Shown: piece after piece, positions 56,738 to 64,000 of the stretch
Layout: each line of letters starts with the position of its first letter
How positions within the stretch are numbered: position 1 is the stretch's first letter
NCBI RefSeq assembly: GCF_900101265.1
Contig: NZ_FMZS01000008.1
Coordinates: 1-64,000, forward strand
Direction of reading: 5' to 3'
Length of the DNA: 64,000 nt
From: Massilia sp. PDC64
GTDB lineage: Bacteria > Pseudomonadota > Gammaproteobacteria > Burkholderiales > Burkholderiaceae_D
The notes under the pieces: generated by a model
The model's database searches: none
Told to the model about the DNA's origin: nothing
Seen by the model: the letters and a program-made list of their open reading frames with translations, nothing else
Translations under genes and position numbers: made by a program

Positions 56738-59359
56738 CGCGAACAGGCCGGCCGGATCGACCGGCTTGACGAAATAACTGTCGAAGCCGGCGTACGCCGC
56801 GCTCGCCTGGTCCGACTGCTGGCCGTACCCCGTGATGGCGACGAGCGTCGCCTCGCTGCAGCCTGGCAGCTTGCGCAGCCGGCGCGCCAGTTCGTAGCCG
56901 TTCATGCCCGGCAGGCCGATGTCGAGCAGGAAGGCGTCGTAGTGGTCCTGCGCGGCCTGTTCCAGCGCCTCGCCCGGGTGGTGCACCACCGTCACGCGGT
57001 GCCCGCCGGATTCCAGCAGCAGGCCCAGGGTCATGGCCGCGTCGACGTTGTCGTCCACCAGCATCAGCGACAGGGACTTGTCCGTGCCCGGCGCGTGCGC
57101 ACCCGGCACCGCGGCGTCGGACGATGCCGCGGGGGCCGTGTGCAGGCGCGGCAGGCGGATCGTGAATTCGCTGCCCAGGTTGCGGCCTTCGCTGGCCGCC
57201 GTCACCATCCCGCCGTGCAGTTCCACGAGACTCTTCACCAGCGCGAGACCGAGCCCGAGGCCGCCCTGCGAGCGGTCCGGCGTGCGCTCCGCCTGCGAGA
57301 ACAGGTCGAACACGGTCGGCAGCAGTTCGGCCGAGATGCCGATGCCGTTGTCCGACACGGAGACGAGCACCTGCTCGGGCGTGATGCCCATCCAGATCGA
57401 CAGCCGGCCCCCTTCGTGCGTGTACTTGGCCGCGTTGTTCAGGAGGTTGGCGATCACCTGCACGAGGCGCTTCGGATCGCCTTCGACGATGGCCGGTTCC
57501 GTCGACAAGTGCAGCGCCAGCTGGTGGCGGCGCGCCTCGATCAGCGGGCGCACCTGTTCGACGGCGTCGCCGATCACGCGGCGCAGGTCGACTTCCTCGC
57601 GCGCCAGCACGACGAGCCCGCGCGTGACGCGCGAGACGTCCAGCAGGTCGTCGATCAGGCCCGTCATGTGCGCCACCTGGCGCGCGATGATGGCGCTCGT
57701 GCGCTCCACGCGGGCGTTGTCCGGCGGACCCAGGTTCAGCAGTTGCGCGGCGGCGGAAATCGGCGCCAGCGGGTTGCGCAGCTCGTGCGCCAGCATCGCG
57801 AGGAATTCGTCCTTGCGGCGGTCGGCGAGGCGCAGCGCGTCTTCCGCGCGCACGCGCTCGACGGCGCTCCACGCGCGCTCGGCGACGTCCTCGATCAGGC
57901 GCACGATGTCGGCGCTCCACACGCGCGGCAGGTTGTCGTTGATGAACAGGCAGCTCGTCAGCGCGCCGTTGCGGTTCAGCGGCACGACGACGGCGGAGCG
58001 GATCTGCAGCGCCGCGTAGTTCGGCCAGACGTCGGGGCCGCTCGTGCGCGGGTCGCGCTGCAGGTCGCTCGACACCCACGTGCCCAGGCTCAGCGTACTG
58101 AAATTCGAGACGCCGAACAGGGCGGCGGGGAAGGTGCCGTTCAGTTCGGCGACGATGCCGTCCGTGTAATTCGAATGGAAGGTCACGAGCTGCTTGTCGG
58201 CGTCGTAGTCGCCGTACAGCACGCGGCTGGCCTGCAGGAAGCGGCCCAGCATGGCGCCCGTCTGGACGAAGATCTGCACGGGATCGTTCAGGCGGCGCAG
58301 CAGGTCCGACACTTCGAGCCGGAATTCGTTCATGTCGAGCAGCGTCGTCTGGCGCGCGACGGCGTCGCGCAAGGCCTGCTCGGCGCGCACGCGGTCGAGT
58401 GCTTCCCAACTGCGCTCGGCGATGTCGGTGGCGAGGCGCTGCGCTTCCTCGTCCCAGTCGCGCGGCTGGGTCGAATAGCCGACGAGGGCCGCCACGAGCT
58501 GGCCGCGCCGGATCTTCGGCACGATGAGGATCGCGCGCGCGCCCGCCGCCGCGTAGCGCTCGCCGCGCGCGGGCAGGCGCGGGTCGGCCGTCGCGTCGCG
58601 CACGGCCAGCGGCGAACCCGTGCGCAGCAGGGCCAGCGCCTGCGGGCCGAAATCGTCGAGGCGGGCGCGCCGGCCGACGAGCGGCGTGCTCGCGTCGCGC
58701 GCCCAGTCGTACATCACTTCGAAGCTGCCGTCTTCTTCGTCCGTTTCGACATAGCAGGCGTGTTCGAGTTCCAGGTGCTTGCCCAGCAGGGTGCACGATC
58801 CCTCGACGATGTCGGACGGGTGGTGCAGGCGGCGCAGGCTATCGACCACCTGCAGCTGCACGGCGTGGCGCCGCTCCAGTTGCACGCGCTGGGTCGTCTC
58901 GCTCGTCACGCACAGCATGCCGCGCACGGTGCCGGCATCGTCGCGCACGGGCGAGTACGCCAGCGTGAACCAGGCGTTGTACGGCTTGCCGTTGCGGTCG
59001 ATCGGGCTCGGCACGTCCTCGCCGTACGTGGCATGGCCGGCGAGGGCGCGCTCGACGAGCGGCTTCAGGCCGGGCCAGCGGTCGGGCCAGACCTGGGCCA
59101 GCGGGCGGCCGAGCGTAGCGGGATGGGTGCCGTCGAGGAGGGGAATGAAGGCGGCGTTGTACAGCAGCGCCAGGTGCGGACCCCAGGCGAGGTACATGGG
59201 GAATTCGGATTCGAGGATCAGGCTGACCGCATTGCGCAATGCGGGGCTCCAGCGGTCCGGCGGGCCGAGTGGGGACGCCGACCAGTCATGGACGTGGTAA
59301 CCGGCGCGGACGGCGCCGGTGCTGCCGAGGAGATGAAAGTCGCGCGTCGCTGCTTCCAT
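56711..59359 (-). CDS. hybrid sensor histidine kinase (PAS-GAF-GAF-HisKA-HATPase-REC)
   Basis: The 882-residue protein has no membrane segment. An N-terminal PAS domain (about 25-160) is followed by two GAF domains (about 165-335 and 345-500) that end with similar coiled linkers (ERSWEALDRVRAEQALRDA and ERAWSAVERVRAEDALRLA). The kinase core has the phospho-acceptor His near 524 in MLAHELRNPLAPI and ATPase boxes NLLNNAAKYT, SDNGIGIS and GGLGLGLALVKSL; the C-terminal receiver has D near 812 in FLLDIGLPG. It resembles light- or redox-sensing soluble hybrid kinases; the ligand is unknown. The output partner is not in the window. Confidence 0.92.
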   Translation of the reverse strand: MEAATRDFHLLGSTGAVRAGYHVHDWSASPLGPPDRWSPALRNAVSLILESEFPMYLAWGPHLALLYNAAFIPLLDGTHPATLGRPLAQVWPDRWPGLKPLVERALAGHATYGEDVPSPIDRNGKPYNAWFTLAYSPVRDDAGTVRGMLCVTSETTQRVQLERRHAVQLQVVDSLRRLHHPSDIVEGSCTLLGKHLELEHACYVETDEEDGSFEVMYDWARDASTPLVGRRARLDDFGPQALALLRTGSPLAVRDATADPRLPARGERYAAAGARAILIVPKIRRGQLVAALVGYSTQPRDWDEEAQRLATDIAERSWEALDRVRAEQALRDAVARQTTLLDMNEFRLEVSDLLRRLNDPVQIFVQTGAMLGRFLQASRVLYGDYDADKQLVTFHSNYTDGIVAELNGTFPAALFGVSNFSTLSLGTWVSSDLQRDPRTSGPDVWPNYAALQIRSAVVVPLNRNGALTSCLFINDNLPRVWSADIVRLIEDVAERAWSAVERVRAEDALRLADRRKDEFLAMLAHELRNPLAPISAAAQLLNLGPPDNARVERTSAIIARQVAHMTGLIDDLLDVSRVTRGLVVLAREEVDLRRVIGDAVEQVRPLIEARRHQLALHLSTEPAIVEGDPKRLVQVIANLLNNAAKYTHEGGRLSIWMGITPEQVLVSVSDNGIGISAELLPTVFDLFSQAERTPDRSQGGLGLGLALVKSLVELHGGMVTAASEGRNLGSEFTIRLPRLHTAPAASSDAAVPGAHAPGTDKSLSLMLVDDNVDAAMTLGLLLESGGHRVTVVHHPGEALEQAAQDHYDAFLLDIGLPGMNGYELARRLRKLPGCSEATLVAITGYGQQSDQASAAYAGFDSYFVKPVDPAGLFALLDRVAAR

Positions 59360-59555
59360 GCTGATCGCTTCCGAGTCCGAAAGCGGTCATTCTATGCGCA
59401 AATGCATAAGCTGGAACGGCTATGAAAAAAAATACATTTTCCGAGCGAGAAAGTCCGTTGATACCTGGAGAACAAAATGTCTCCGAAGGACCATTTTGGG
59501 CGGCGGACGTGCTGCAAATGCCGGTGAGATTCGGTTTGATGGCAAGACTATAACG

Positions 59556-59586
59556 GACGTCCCGCACGCGCGGCGCACGGGACGTC
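59556..59586 (-). terminator. hairpin downstream of the ZnuD-like gene
   Basis: A 9-bp perfect stem GACGTCCCG / CGGGACGTC with a 13-base loop lies 21 bases after the TonB receptor stop. It has no clear T-run, so termination is only probable. The rest of the 247-base gap to the kinase gene shows nothing recognisable. Confidence 0.45.
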
Positions 59587-59606
59587 AATACGGCCCGGGC
59601 GGACCG

Positions 59607-61610
59607 TCAGAACTTCGCGCGCACGCCGAACGTGATGTTGCGCCCCGGCAGCGGCGCAATATCCTTCAGCAGCGACGTCGACAGGCGGATGTCCTCGTTG
59701 AGCAGGTTTTTCGCCGTGACGAAGTACGTCAGGTCGACGTGCTCGAGCTTCTGCGTGTACGAGAGATTGGCGTTGACCTGGTTGTACGACGGCGTCGTGG
59801 TCGTCTCGAACGAGGCGAGGCGGTCCTGGCCGCGGGCGTGCGTCCAGTCGAGGCCGGCGCGCCAGTGCGGCTGGCGGTAGCCGATGGCGGCGCCTACGCG
59901 GTCGGCCGGCTGCAGCGGCAGGTTGCCGGCGTCGTCGAGGTAGCCGCGCGACGTGTCCGCGAACACCCGGCCGTTCCAGCCCATGCCGACCTGGTTCCAC
60001 GTCATCTCCGCTTCCGCGCCCTGGATGTGCGCCTTCGCCTGTTGGAAGAGTCGCTGGCGGAACTCGCCGCCCGGGTTGCCGTCCTCGTCGAACGTCGCGT
60101 CCGTGATATGGCCGAAAATGAAGTTGTTGACGTTGTTGCGGTAGGCGTTCACGCGCCAGCGCAGCAGGCCGCTCGTCTTCTGCAGCGACAGCTCGATGTT
60201 GCGCGAGATTTCCTTGCGCAGGTCCGGGTCGCCGATGTCGAACGTGAGCGTGGCGTCGTGCGGACCGCCCGAGTACAGCTCCTCCGTCGCCGGCGCGCGC
60301 TGGGCGTACGACACCGTCGCACCGACCGAATAGCCCTTCGTGAACGGCCAGAGCGCACCGATCGAGCCGGAGCCCAGGTCGAAGCTGCGCTCGCGGTTGC
60401 TCACCGGCTTGCGGTCCACGTTTTCGTAGCGCAGGCCCGCATTCCAGCGCAGCGGACCCTGGCTCCATTCCTCGACGAGGAAGGCGGCCTGCGTCGTCGA
60501 GTGCGTGACGGGCACGGTGTCCGGCCCGCCTTCCGCGCTCAGCGCCGAGAAGTGCGTGTTTTCCGTCTGCACGCCGAATGTGCCGTGCAGGCCCAGGCTC
60601 GTGATGGGCTGGTGCGTCAGCTCGATGCGCGATTCGAACGATTTATTGGAGAACAGCGTGGCCGGCACGCCGTCGTCCAGCTCGGCGTGGTAATAGTCCG
60701 TATAGCCGGCTTTCACGCGCGCGCTTTCGAAGCCGGCGAGCGGGTTCTTGACGACGCTGTCGAAGTCGTAGCGGTTCTGGCGCTGGTCGATGTGCGATCC
60801 CTCGTTGGTCGGGATGCCGTACAAATTCGTCAGGTGCGATGCCGACAGGCCCGCATAGCCCCAGTCGTCGATGTACGACCCGCCGATGCCGATGTTGCGC
60901 TCCTTCGTGTCGGAATTCGGCAGGCGATTCATGCGCGACGTCGGATCGTTCACGACCCGCAGGTCGGGGATCTGGTAGTCGTCCGTGTTGCGCAGGTTGG
61001 CGTCCAGGTGCAGGCCGATCTTGCCAACGGCGCCGTCCAGGGTGCCGGACATGTCCTTGCCGTTGTCGACGGTGCTCAGGCGCGTCTCGACCTGGCCCGT
61101 GAGTTTGGGTTCCAGCGTCGTCGGGATGCGTTCGTTGACGACGTTGACGAGGCCGCCGATGGCCCCGGAGCCGTACAGCAGGGCGGCGGGGCCGCGCAGG
61201 ATCTCGATCTGGCGCGCGACGGCGCCTTCGGACGCGACGGCGTGGTCGTTCGACAGGCCGGACACGTCCGACGTCGCCATCCCGTTTTCCAGCATTTTCA
61301 CGCGCGAGCCTTCCATGCCGCGGATGATGGGGCGCGACGCGCCGGCGCCGAACGCGGAGGCGGACACGCCCAGTTCGTTCTGCAGCGTTTCGCCCAGCGA
61401 GCTGCCGACCTTGTCGCGCAGTTCGTCGCCGGCGAGCACCTTGGCCGGCGTCAGGATCTGGTCGCCTTCGCCGTTGCGCAGGGGACTGGCGGTGACGACG
61501 ACTTGCTGGATCTTGCCGTCGTTGAGGGTTTCCTGGTCGTCGGCCGCGCGGACGGCCGGGTGGAAGGCGAGCAGCAGCGCGCTGGCGAGCAGCGTACGTT
61601 CGATTTTCAT
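59607..61610 (-). CDS. TonB-dependent receptor, ZnuD-like (metal) family
   Basis: The 667-residue receptor has a signal peptide (MKIERTLLASALLLAFHPAVRA), a TonB box region (QQVVVTASPL), and a plug with GASRPIIRGMEGSRVKMLENGMAT, DVSGLSNDHAV and EILRGPAALLYGSGAIGGLVNVVNERIP. The SNDHAV stretch corresponds to SPDHAI/V of ZnuD-like zinc or copper receptors. The barrel ends in F (VRAKF). It lies 85 bases downstream of a small DUF2946-like gene on the same strand. Zinc import is inferred from the family; no Zur box was seen. Confidence 0.88.
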   Translation of the reverse strand: MKIERTLLASALLLAFHPAVRAADDQETLNDGKIQQVVVTASPLRNGEGDQILTPAKVLAGDELRDKVGSSLGETLQNELGVSASAFGAGASRPIIRGMEGSRVKMLENGMATSDVSGLSNDHAVASEGAVARQIEILRGPAALLYGSGAIGGLVNVVNERIPTTLEPKLTGQVETRLSTVDNGKDMSGTLDGAVGKIGLHLDANLRNTDDYQIPDLRVVNDPTSRMNRLPNSDTKERNIGIGGSYIDDWGYAGLSASHLTNLYGIPTNEGSHIDQRQNRYDFDSVVKNPLAGFESARVKAGYTDYYHAELDDGVPATLFSNKSFESRIELTHQPITSLGLHGTFGVQTENTHFSALSAEGGPDTVPVTHSTTQAAFLVEEWSQGPLRWNAGLRYENVDRKPVSNRERSFDLGSGSIGALWPFTKGYSVGATVSYAQRAPATEELYSGGPHDATLTFDIGDPDLRKEISRNIELSLQKTSGLLRWRVNAYRNNVNNFIFGHITDATFDEDGNPGGEFRQRLFQQAKAHIQGAEAEMTWNQVGMGWNGRVFADTSRGYLDDAGNLPLQPADRVGAAIGYRQPHWRAGLDWTHARGQDRLASFETTTTPSYNQVNANLSYTQKLEHVDLTYFVTAKNLLNEDIRLSTSLLKDIAPLPGRNITFGVRAKF

Positions 61611-61695
61611 GGTTTTTTTTACAATCTCAAGCGAATGGATAACGGCCCACACCGCCGGGACGCGCCGGGCGGTGCAGGAAACAGCGGAAGTGTTA

Positions 61696-62043
61696 TCAGG
61701 CTTGAGGCGGGCCGCGCGACTGGAATGGGCAGGCCGTGAGCAGGCAGATCCCCGGCGTGGCCGGTACGGCCGGCGCGGCATAGGCCAGCTTGGCCGGCAC
61801 GAATTGCCGCAGCGTGGACGGCAGCGCAAACGCGATCTGGGCACTCGCCGCGCACTGGCCGCACAGGTCGTGCAGGCCGGGTTTGGGCGGCTTGCCGCTG
61901 CCCTCGTCGTCCGTATCGGCGGCGACCTGCTGGACGAGCGTGTCGCCGCCCTCGGCCCAGTGCGTATAGCCGTGGCCGAGCGACAACTGCTGCGAAACGA
62001 GCAGCAGCAGCGACAGCAATACGTGGACCAGGCTACGGGACAT
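61696..62043 (-). CDS. small exported Cys/His protein, DUF2946-like
   Basis: The 115-residue protein starts with a signal-like helix (MSRSLVHVLLSLLLLVSQQLSLGHGYTHW) and contains HDLCGQCAASAQIAFALP, an H-x2-C-x2-C motif like that of DUF2946 proteins found beside metal transporters. GICLLTACP near the end adds two cysteines. It precedes the ZnuD-like receptor gene on the same strand and may be co-transcribed. A metal-binding helper role is an inference. The start at 62043 is set by the signal sequence. Confidence 0.62.
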   Translation of the reverse strand: MSRSLVHVLLSLLLLVSQQLSLGHGYTHWAEGGDTLVQQVAADTDDEGSGKPPKPGLHDLCGQCAASAQIAFALPSTLRQFVPAKLAYAAPAVPATPGICLLTACPFQSRGPPQA

Positions 62044-62152
62044 GGGGGACGGGATCGAAAGCGAACGGATATTGTACGCAGGGGCGTGCGGTTCTGCCAA
62101 CCATACTTTCGGTAAGCTAATGTCCGCCAATTGTGCGCAGAACATTTCCAAA

Positions 62153-62180
62153 AACCGGGGTCTGTGAACTGACCCCGGTT
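62153..62180. repeat. GGGGTC/GACCCC palindromic repeat
   Basis: AACCGGGGTC (62153-62162) and GACCCCGGTT (62171-62180) form a perfect 10-bp stem with an 8-base loop. It resembles the element at 49141-49180 in its GGGGTC...GACCCC core. It lies just left of the terminator of the YccA-like gene. Confidence 0.6.
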
Positions 62181-62188
62181 CTGGGCAA

Positions 62189-62215
62189 TAAAAAAGCCGG
62201 CCCGCGGGCCGGCTT
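62189..62215 (-). terminator. intrinsic terminator of the YccA-like gene
   Basis: On the minus strand AAGCCGGCCCG/CGGGCCGGCTT, an 11-bp perfect palindrome, is followed by TTTTTT. It lies 18 bases after the stop at 62233. Confidence 0.9.
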
Positions 62216-62232
62216 GTCATGACGTCTGAAGA

Positions 62233-62916
62233 TCAGTCGCGGTTGCCGAAGCCGATGCCCAGCAGTTGCAGCATGCTCGTGAACACGTTGTAGATGTCCA
62301 GGTAGATGGCCAGCGTCGCGCTGATGTAGTTGGTCTCGCCGCCGTTCACGATCCGGTTCACGTCGAACAGGATGAAGCCGGAGAAGATCACCATCGCGAG
62401 CACGGACACGACCAGCATCAGCGCGGGCAGGTGCAGGAAGATGTTGGCCAGGCCGGCCAGGATCACGATGATCGCACCGGCGAACAGCCAGCTGCCCATG
62501 CCCGAGAAGTCGCGCTTGGACACGGTCGCGATCGTCGCCATCGTGGCGAACACGGCCGCGGTACCGGCGAACGCGGTCATGATCAGCGTGCCGCCGTTAC
62601 TGAAGCCGAGCGTGAAGCGCAGCAGCGGCGTCAGCCACAAGCCCATGAAGAACGTGAAGCCGAGCAGGATCGGCACGCCGGCCGCCGAGTTCTTGGTCTT
62701 CTCGATCGCGAAGATGAAGCCGAACGCGATCGCGAGGAACAGGATCACGCCCATGCCGCTGGCAAAGATCGGCAGGGCCATTTGCAGGCCGATATAGGCG
62801 CCGAGCACCGTCGGGACCATCGACATGGCGAGCAGCCAGTACGTATTGCGCAGGACGCGGTGACGCGTGGCCTGGATGGCCGAGACGTCGTAGGTTTTCT
62901 GCAGGCTGGGAATCAT
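62233..62916 (-). CDS. Bax inhibitor-1/YccA family membrane protein
   Basis: The 227-residue protein has seven hydrophobic segments and BI-1 text: LRNTYWLLAMSMVPTVLGAYIG, then VPILLGFTFFMGLWLTPLLRF and the C-terminal LFDVNRIVNGGETNYISATLAIYLDIYNVFTSMLQLLG, which contains the conserved D-x3-N/YLD-N region. Bacterial members such as YccA interact with FtsH or transport calcium. The start at 62916 has GGAGG at proper distance. Confidence 0.9.
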   Translation of the reverse strand: MIPSLQKTYDVSAIQATRHRVLRNTYWLLAMSMVPTVLGAYIGLQMALPIFASGMGVILFLAIAFGFIFAIEKTKNSAAGVPILLGFTFFMGLWLTPLLRFTLGFSNGGTLIMTAFAGTAAVFATMATIATVSKRDFSGMGSWLFAGAIIVILAGLANIFLHLPALMLVVSVLAMVIFSGFILFDVNRIVNGGETNYISATLAIYLDIYNVFTSMLQLLGIGFGNRD

Positions 62917-63182
62917 AATGCCTCCGTTGGAAGAAATCGCTTTGCTCCCCATATGGGGACTGGACCCGCCGTCAACAGGGGTGAATGTGCTGGAAGCGCA
63001 AGTTTTAAGTCTTGCCTAAGCGCCAGCGGTCACCCGGTATGGACGAGGTCGAACCGATGTCACTGTATCATCCGCGGTCCTCCCCACGCAATATCGGTGG
63101 CATGGCGGATGTATGGTAAAATAGAAGGTTGATTGAGTTCCCAAATCTCGATTTAAACCTTTCTTTTTATTGGAGTTTTTAA

Positions 63183-63608
63183 ATGGCAATCGAACGCACC
63201 CTGTCGATCATCAAACCTGACGCTGTCGCCAAAAACGTGATCGGCCAAATCTACAGCCGTTTCGAAGGCGCCGGCCTGAAGATCGTCGCTGCCCGTATGG
63301 CCCAGCTGTCGCGCGCCGAAGCCGAAGGTTTCTACGCCGTCCACAAAGAGCGTCCGTTCTTCAAGGATCTGGTCGACTTCATGGTCTCGGGCCCGGTCAT
63401 GATCCAGGTGCTGGAAGGCGAAGGCGCGATTGCCAAGAACCGCGAACTGATGGGCGCAACCGATCCGAAGAAGGCCGACAAGGGCACCATCCGCGCCGAC
63501 TTCGCTGATTCGATCGACGCCAACGCCGTCCACGGTTCGGACGCTGCCGAGACCGCCGCTGTCGAGATCGCTTACTTCTTCCCGGCACTGAACGTCTACT
63601 CGCGTTAA
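63183..63608 (+). CDS. ndk: nucleoside diphosphate kinase
   Basis: The 141-residue enzyme transfers the terminal phosphate between NTP and NDP. The catalytic H117 lies in NAVHGSD, with ERTLSIIKPDAV at the start and KERPFFKDLVDFMVSGPV in between; length is typical. GGAG precedes the ATG. The 266-base gap upstream has the divergent YccA-like promoter and an AT-rich stretch near 63105-63180 that probably carries the ndk promoter. It is followed by rlmN. Confidence 0.97.
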   Translation: MAIERTLSIIKPDAVAKNVIGQIYSRFEGAGLKIVAARMAQLSRAEAEGFYAVHKERPFFKDLVDFMVSGPVMIQVLEGEGAIAKNRELMGATDPKKADKGTIRADFADSIDANAVHGSDAAETAAVEIAYFFPALNVYSR

Positions 63609-63729
63609 TTTTAGTATCAATTTATTTCTGTTGATCGGCATCAGGCCGGTTTAACATTGCAATATCCCGCTCGCCCATGCTCGTAGAGCCCGGCGGGCGG
63701 GACTTATTTTGAAGGCACAGGATTCAATC

Positions 63730-64000
63730 ATGGCAACTCTCACCAACTTGCTGGACTTCGATCCCGCGCAGCTCGTCGCTTACTGCGCCGAGTTGGGGGA
63801 GAAGCCGTTCCGCGCGAAACAGCTGCAGCGCTGGATCCACCAGTTCGGCGTCGCCAACTTCGACGACATGACGGACCTGGCGAAGTCGCTGCGCGAAAAG
63901 CTCAAGACGCGTGCCGAAGTCCGTGCGCCGGCGATCATCAGCGACCACACGTCCGCCGACGGCACCCGCAAGTGGCTCGTCGACGTGGGCAACGGCAACG
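63730..64000 (+). CDS. rlmN: 23S rRNA/tRNA (adenine-C2)-methyltransferase RlmN, N-terminal part (partial)
   Basis: The first 90 residues are in the window: NLLDFDPAQLVAYCAELGEKPFRAKQLQRWIHQFG is the conserved RlmN start that binds tRNA/rRNA, followed by ADGTRKWLVDV. The radical-SAM cysteines lie beyond the end. The gene order ndk-rlmN is common in Betaproteobacteria. Confidence 0.93.
   Translation, partial: MATLTNLLDFDPAQLVAYCAELGEKPFRAKQLQRWIHQFGVANFDDMTDLAKSLREKLKTRAEVRAPAIISDHTSADGTRKWLVDVGNGN

Noticed and set aside
62044..62152. Zur box upstream of the DUF2946-like and ZnuD-like genes
   Set aside because: I looked for a GTTATA-type dyad and found none that is convincing.

Overview
The window reads as a chromosomal segment of a high-GC betaproteobacterium, most likely Oxalobacteraceae of the Massilia/Telluria/Janthinobacterium type. 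This rests on the sdhB-sdhE-gltA and sucA-sucB-lpdA TCA clusters, the surE-pcm-nlpD-rpoS block, a PEP-CTERM-like protein, many cytosolic or PAS-type chemoreceptors, and dispersed palindromic repeats. Assignment is by gene content and protein motifs only; no search was run. About 62 protein genes are supported. I saw no tRNA, rRNA, CRISPR array or insertion sequence, and no gap between genes exceeds 300 bases.

Layout. 1-1.9 kb: end of sdhB, sdhE, gltA with a strong terminator. 2-6 kb: small genes (RibD-like reductase with TetR regulator, an AT-richer nucleotidyltransferase, DUF3297, secreted proteins, an SRAP DNA-protein crosslink enzyme). 6.1-11.4 kb: a three-gene, translationally coupled siderophore operon (NIS synthetase, MFS exporter, TonB receptor) behind a Fur-like site. 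11.4-14.5 kb: gluQ, a CHRD/PEP-CTERM protein with a folded mRNA leader, an internally duplicated outer-membrane protein, DUF421. 14.6-21.3 kb: an arsenic island, with arsR-arsC-arsB-arsH divergent from a Cys-tailed flavoprotein and an MFS transporter across a palindrome-rich operator region, then a second ArsR and an ArsN1/PAT-like acetyltransferase. 21.3-24.1 kb: a two-component system with a Pro/Ala-rich secreted protein. 24.2-31.5 kb: a cytosolic chemoreceptor, FadL, an SGNH hydrolase, a triple-CheW protein and a triple-PAS chemoreceptor. 31.7-37.6 kb: a carboxylesterase, then a Fur-box-controlled five-gene operon (PepSY, DUF2271, DUF4198, ApbE, membrane-anchored flavoreductase).

37.8-45.1 kb: sucA, sucB, a PspC protein, lpdA, zapE. 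45.2-49.1 kb: a coiled-coil lipoprotein, PP2C phosphatase, YdcH, a DinG/YoaA helicase. 49.4-51.5 kb: a TIR-domain protein paired with a ParA/MinD-like protein whose P-loop is destroyed. 51.6-56.7 kb: surE, pcm, nlpD, rpoS, rlmD. 56.7-64 kb: a PAS-GAF hybrid kinase, a ZnuD-like TonB receptor with a small DUF2946-like protein, a YccA-type membrane protein, ndk and the start of rlmN.

The two most promising systems are the TIR/pseudo-ATPase pair, which looks like a small conflict (defence) module, and the Fur-controlled flavinylation module. In the latter the DUF2271 protein carries a clear ApbE target motif, and the operon also supplies the transferase, a membrane PepSY protein and a flavodoxin-type reductase, which suggests iron-starvation-induced electron export to the periplasm. 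The TCA genes sit in two blocks separated by about 36 kb of mostly accessory genes.
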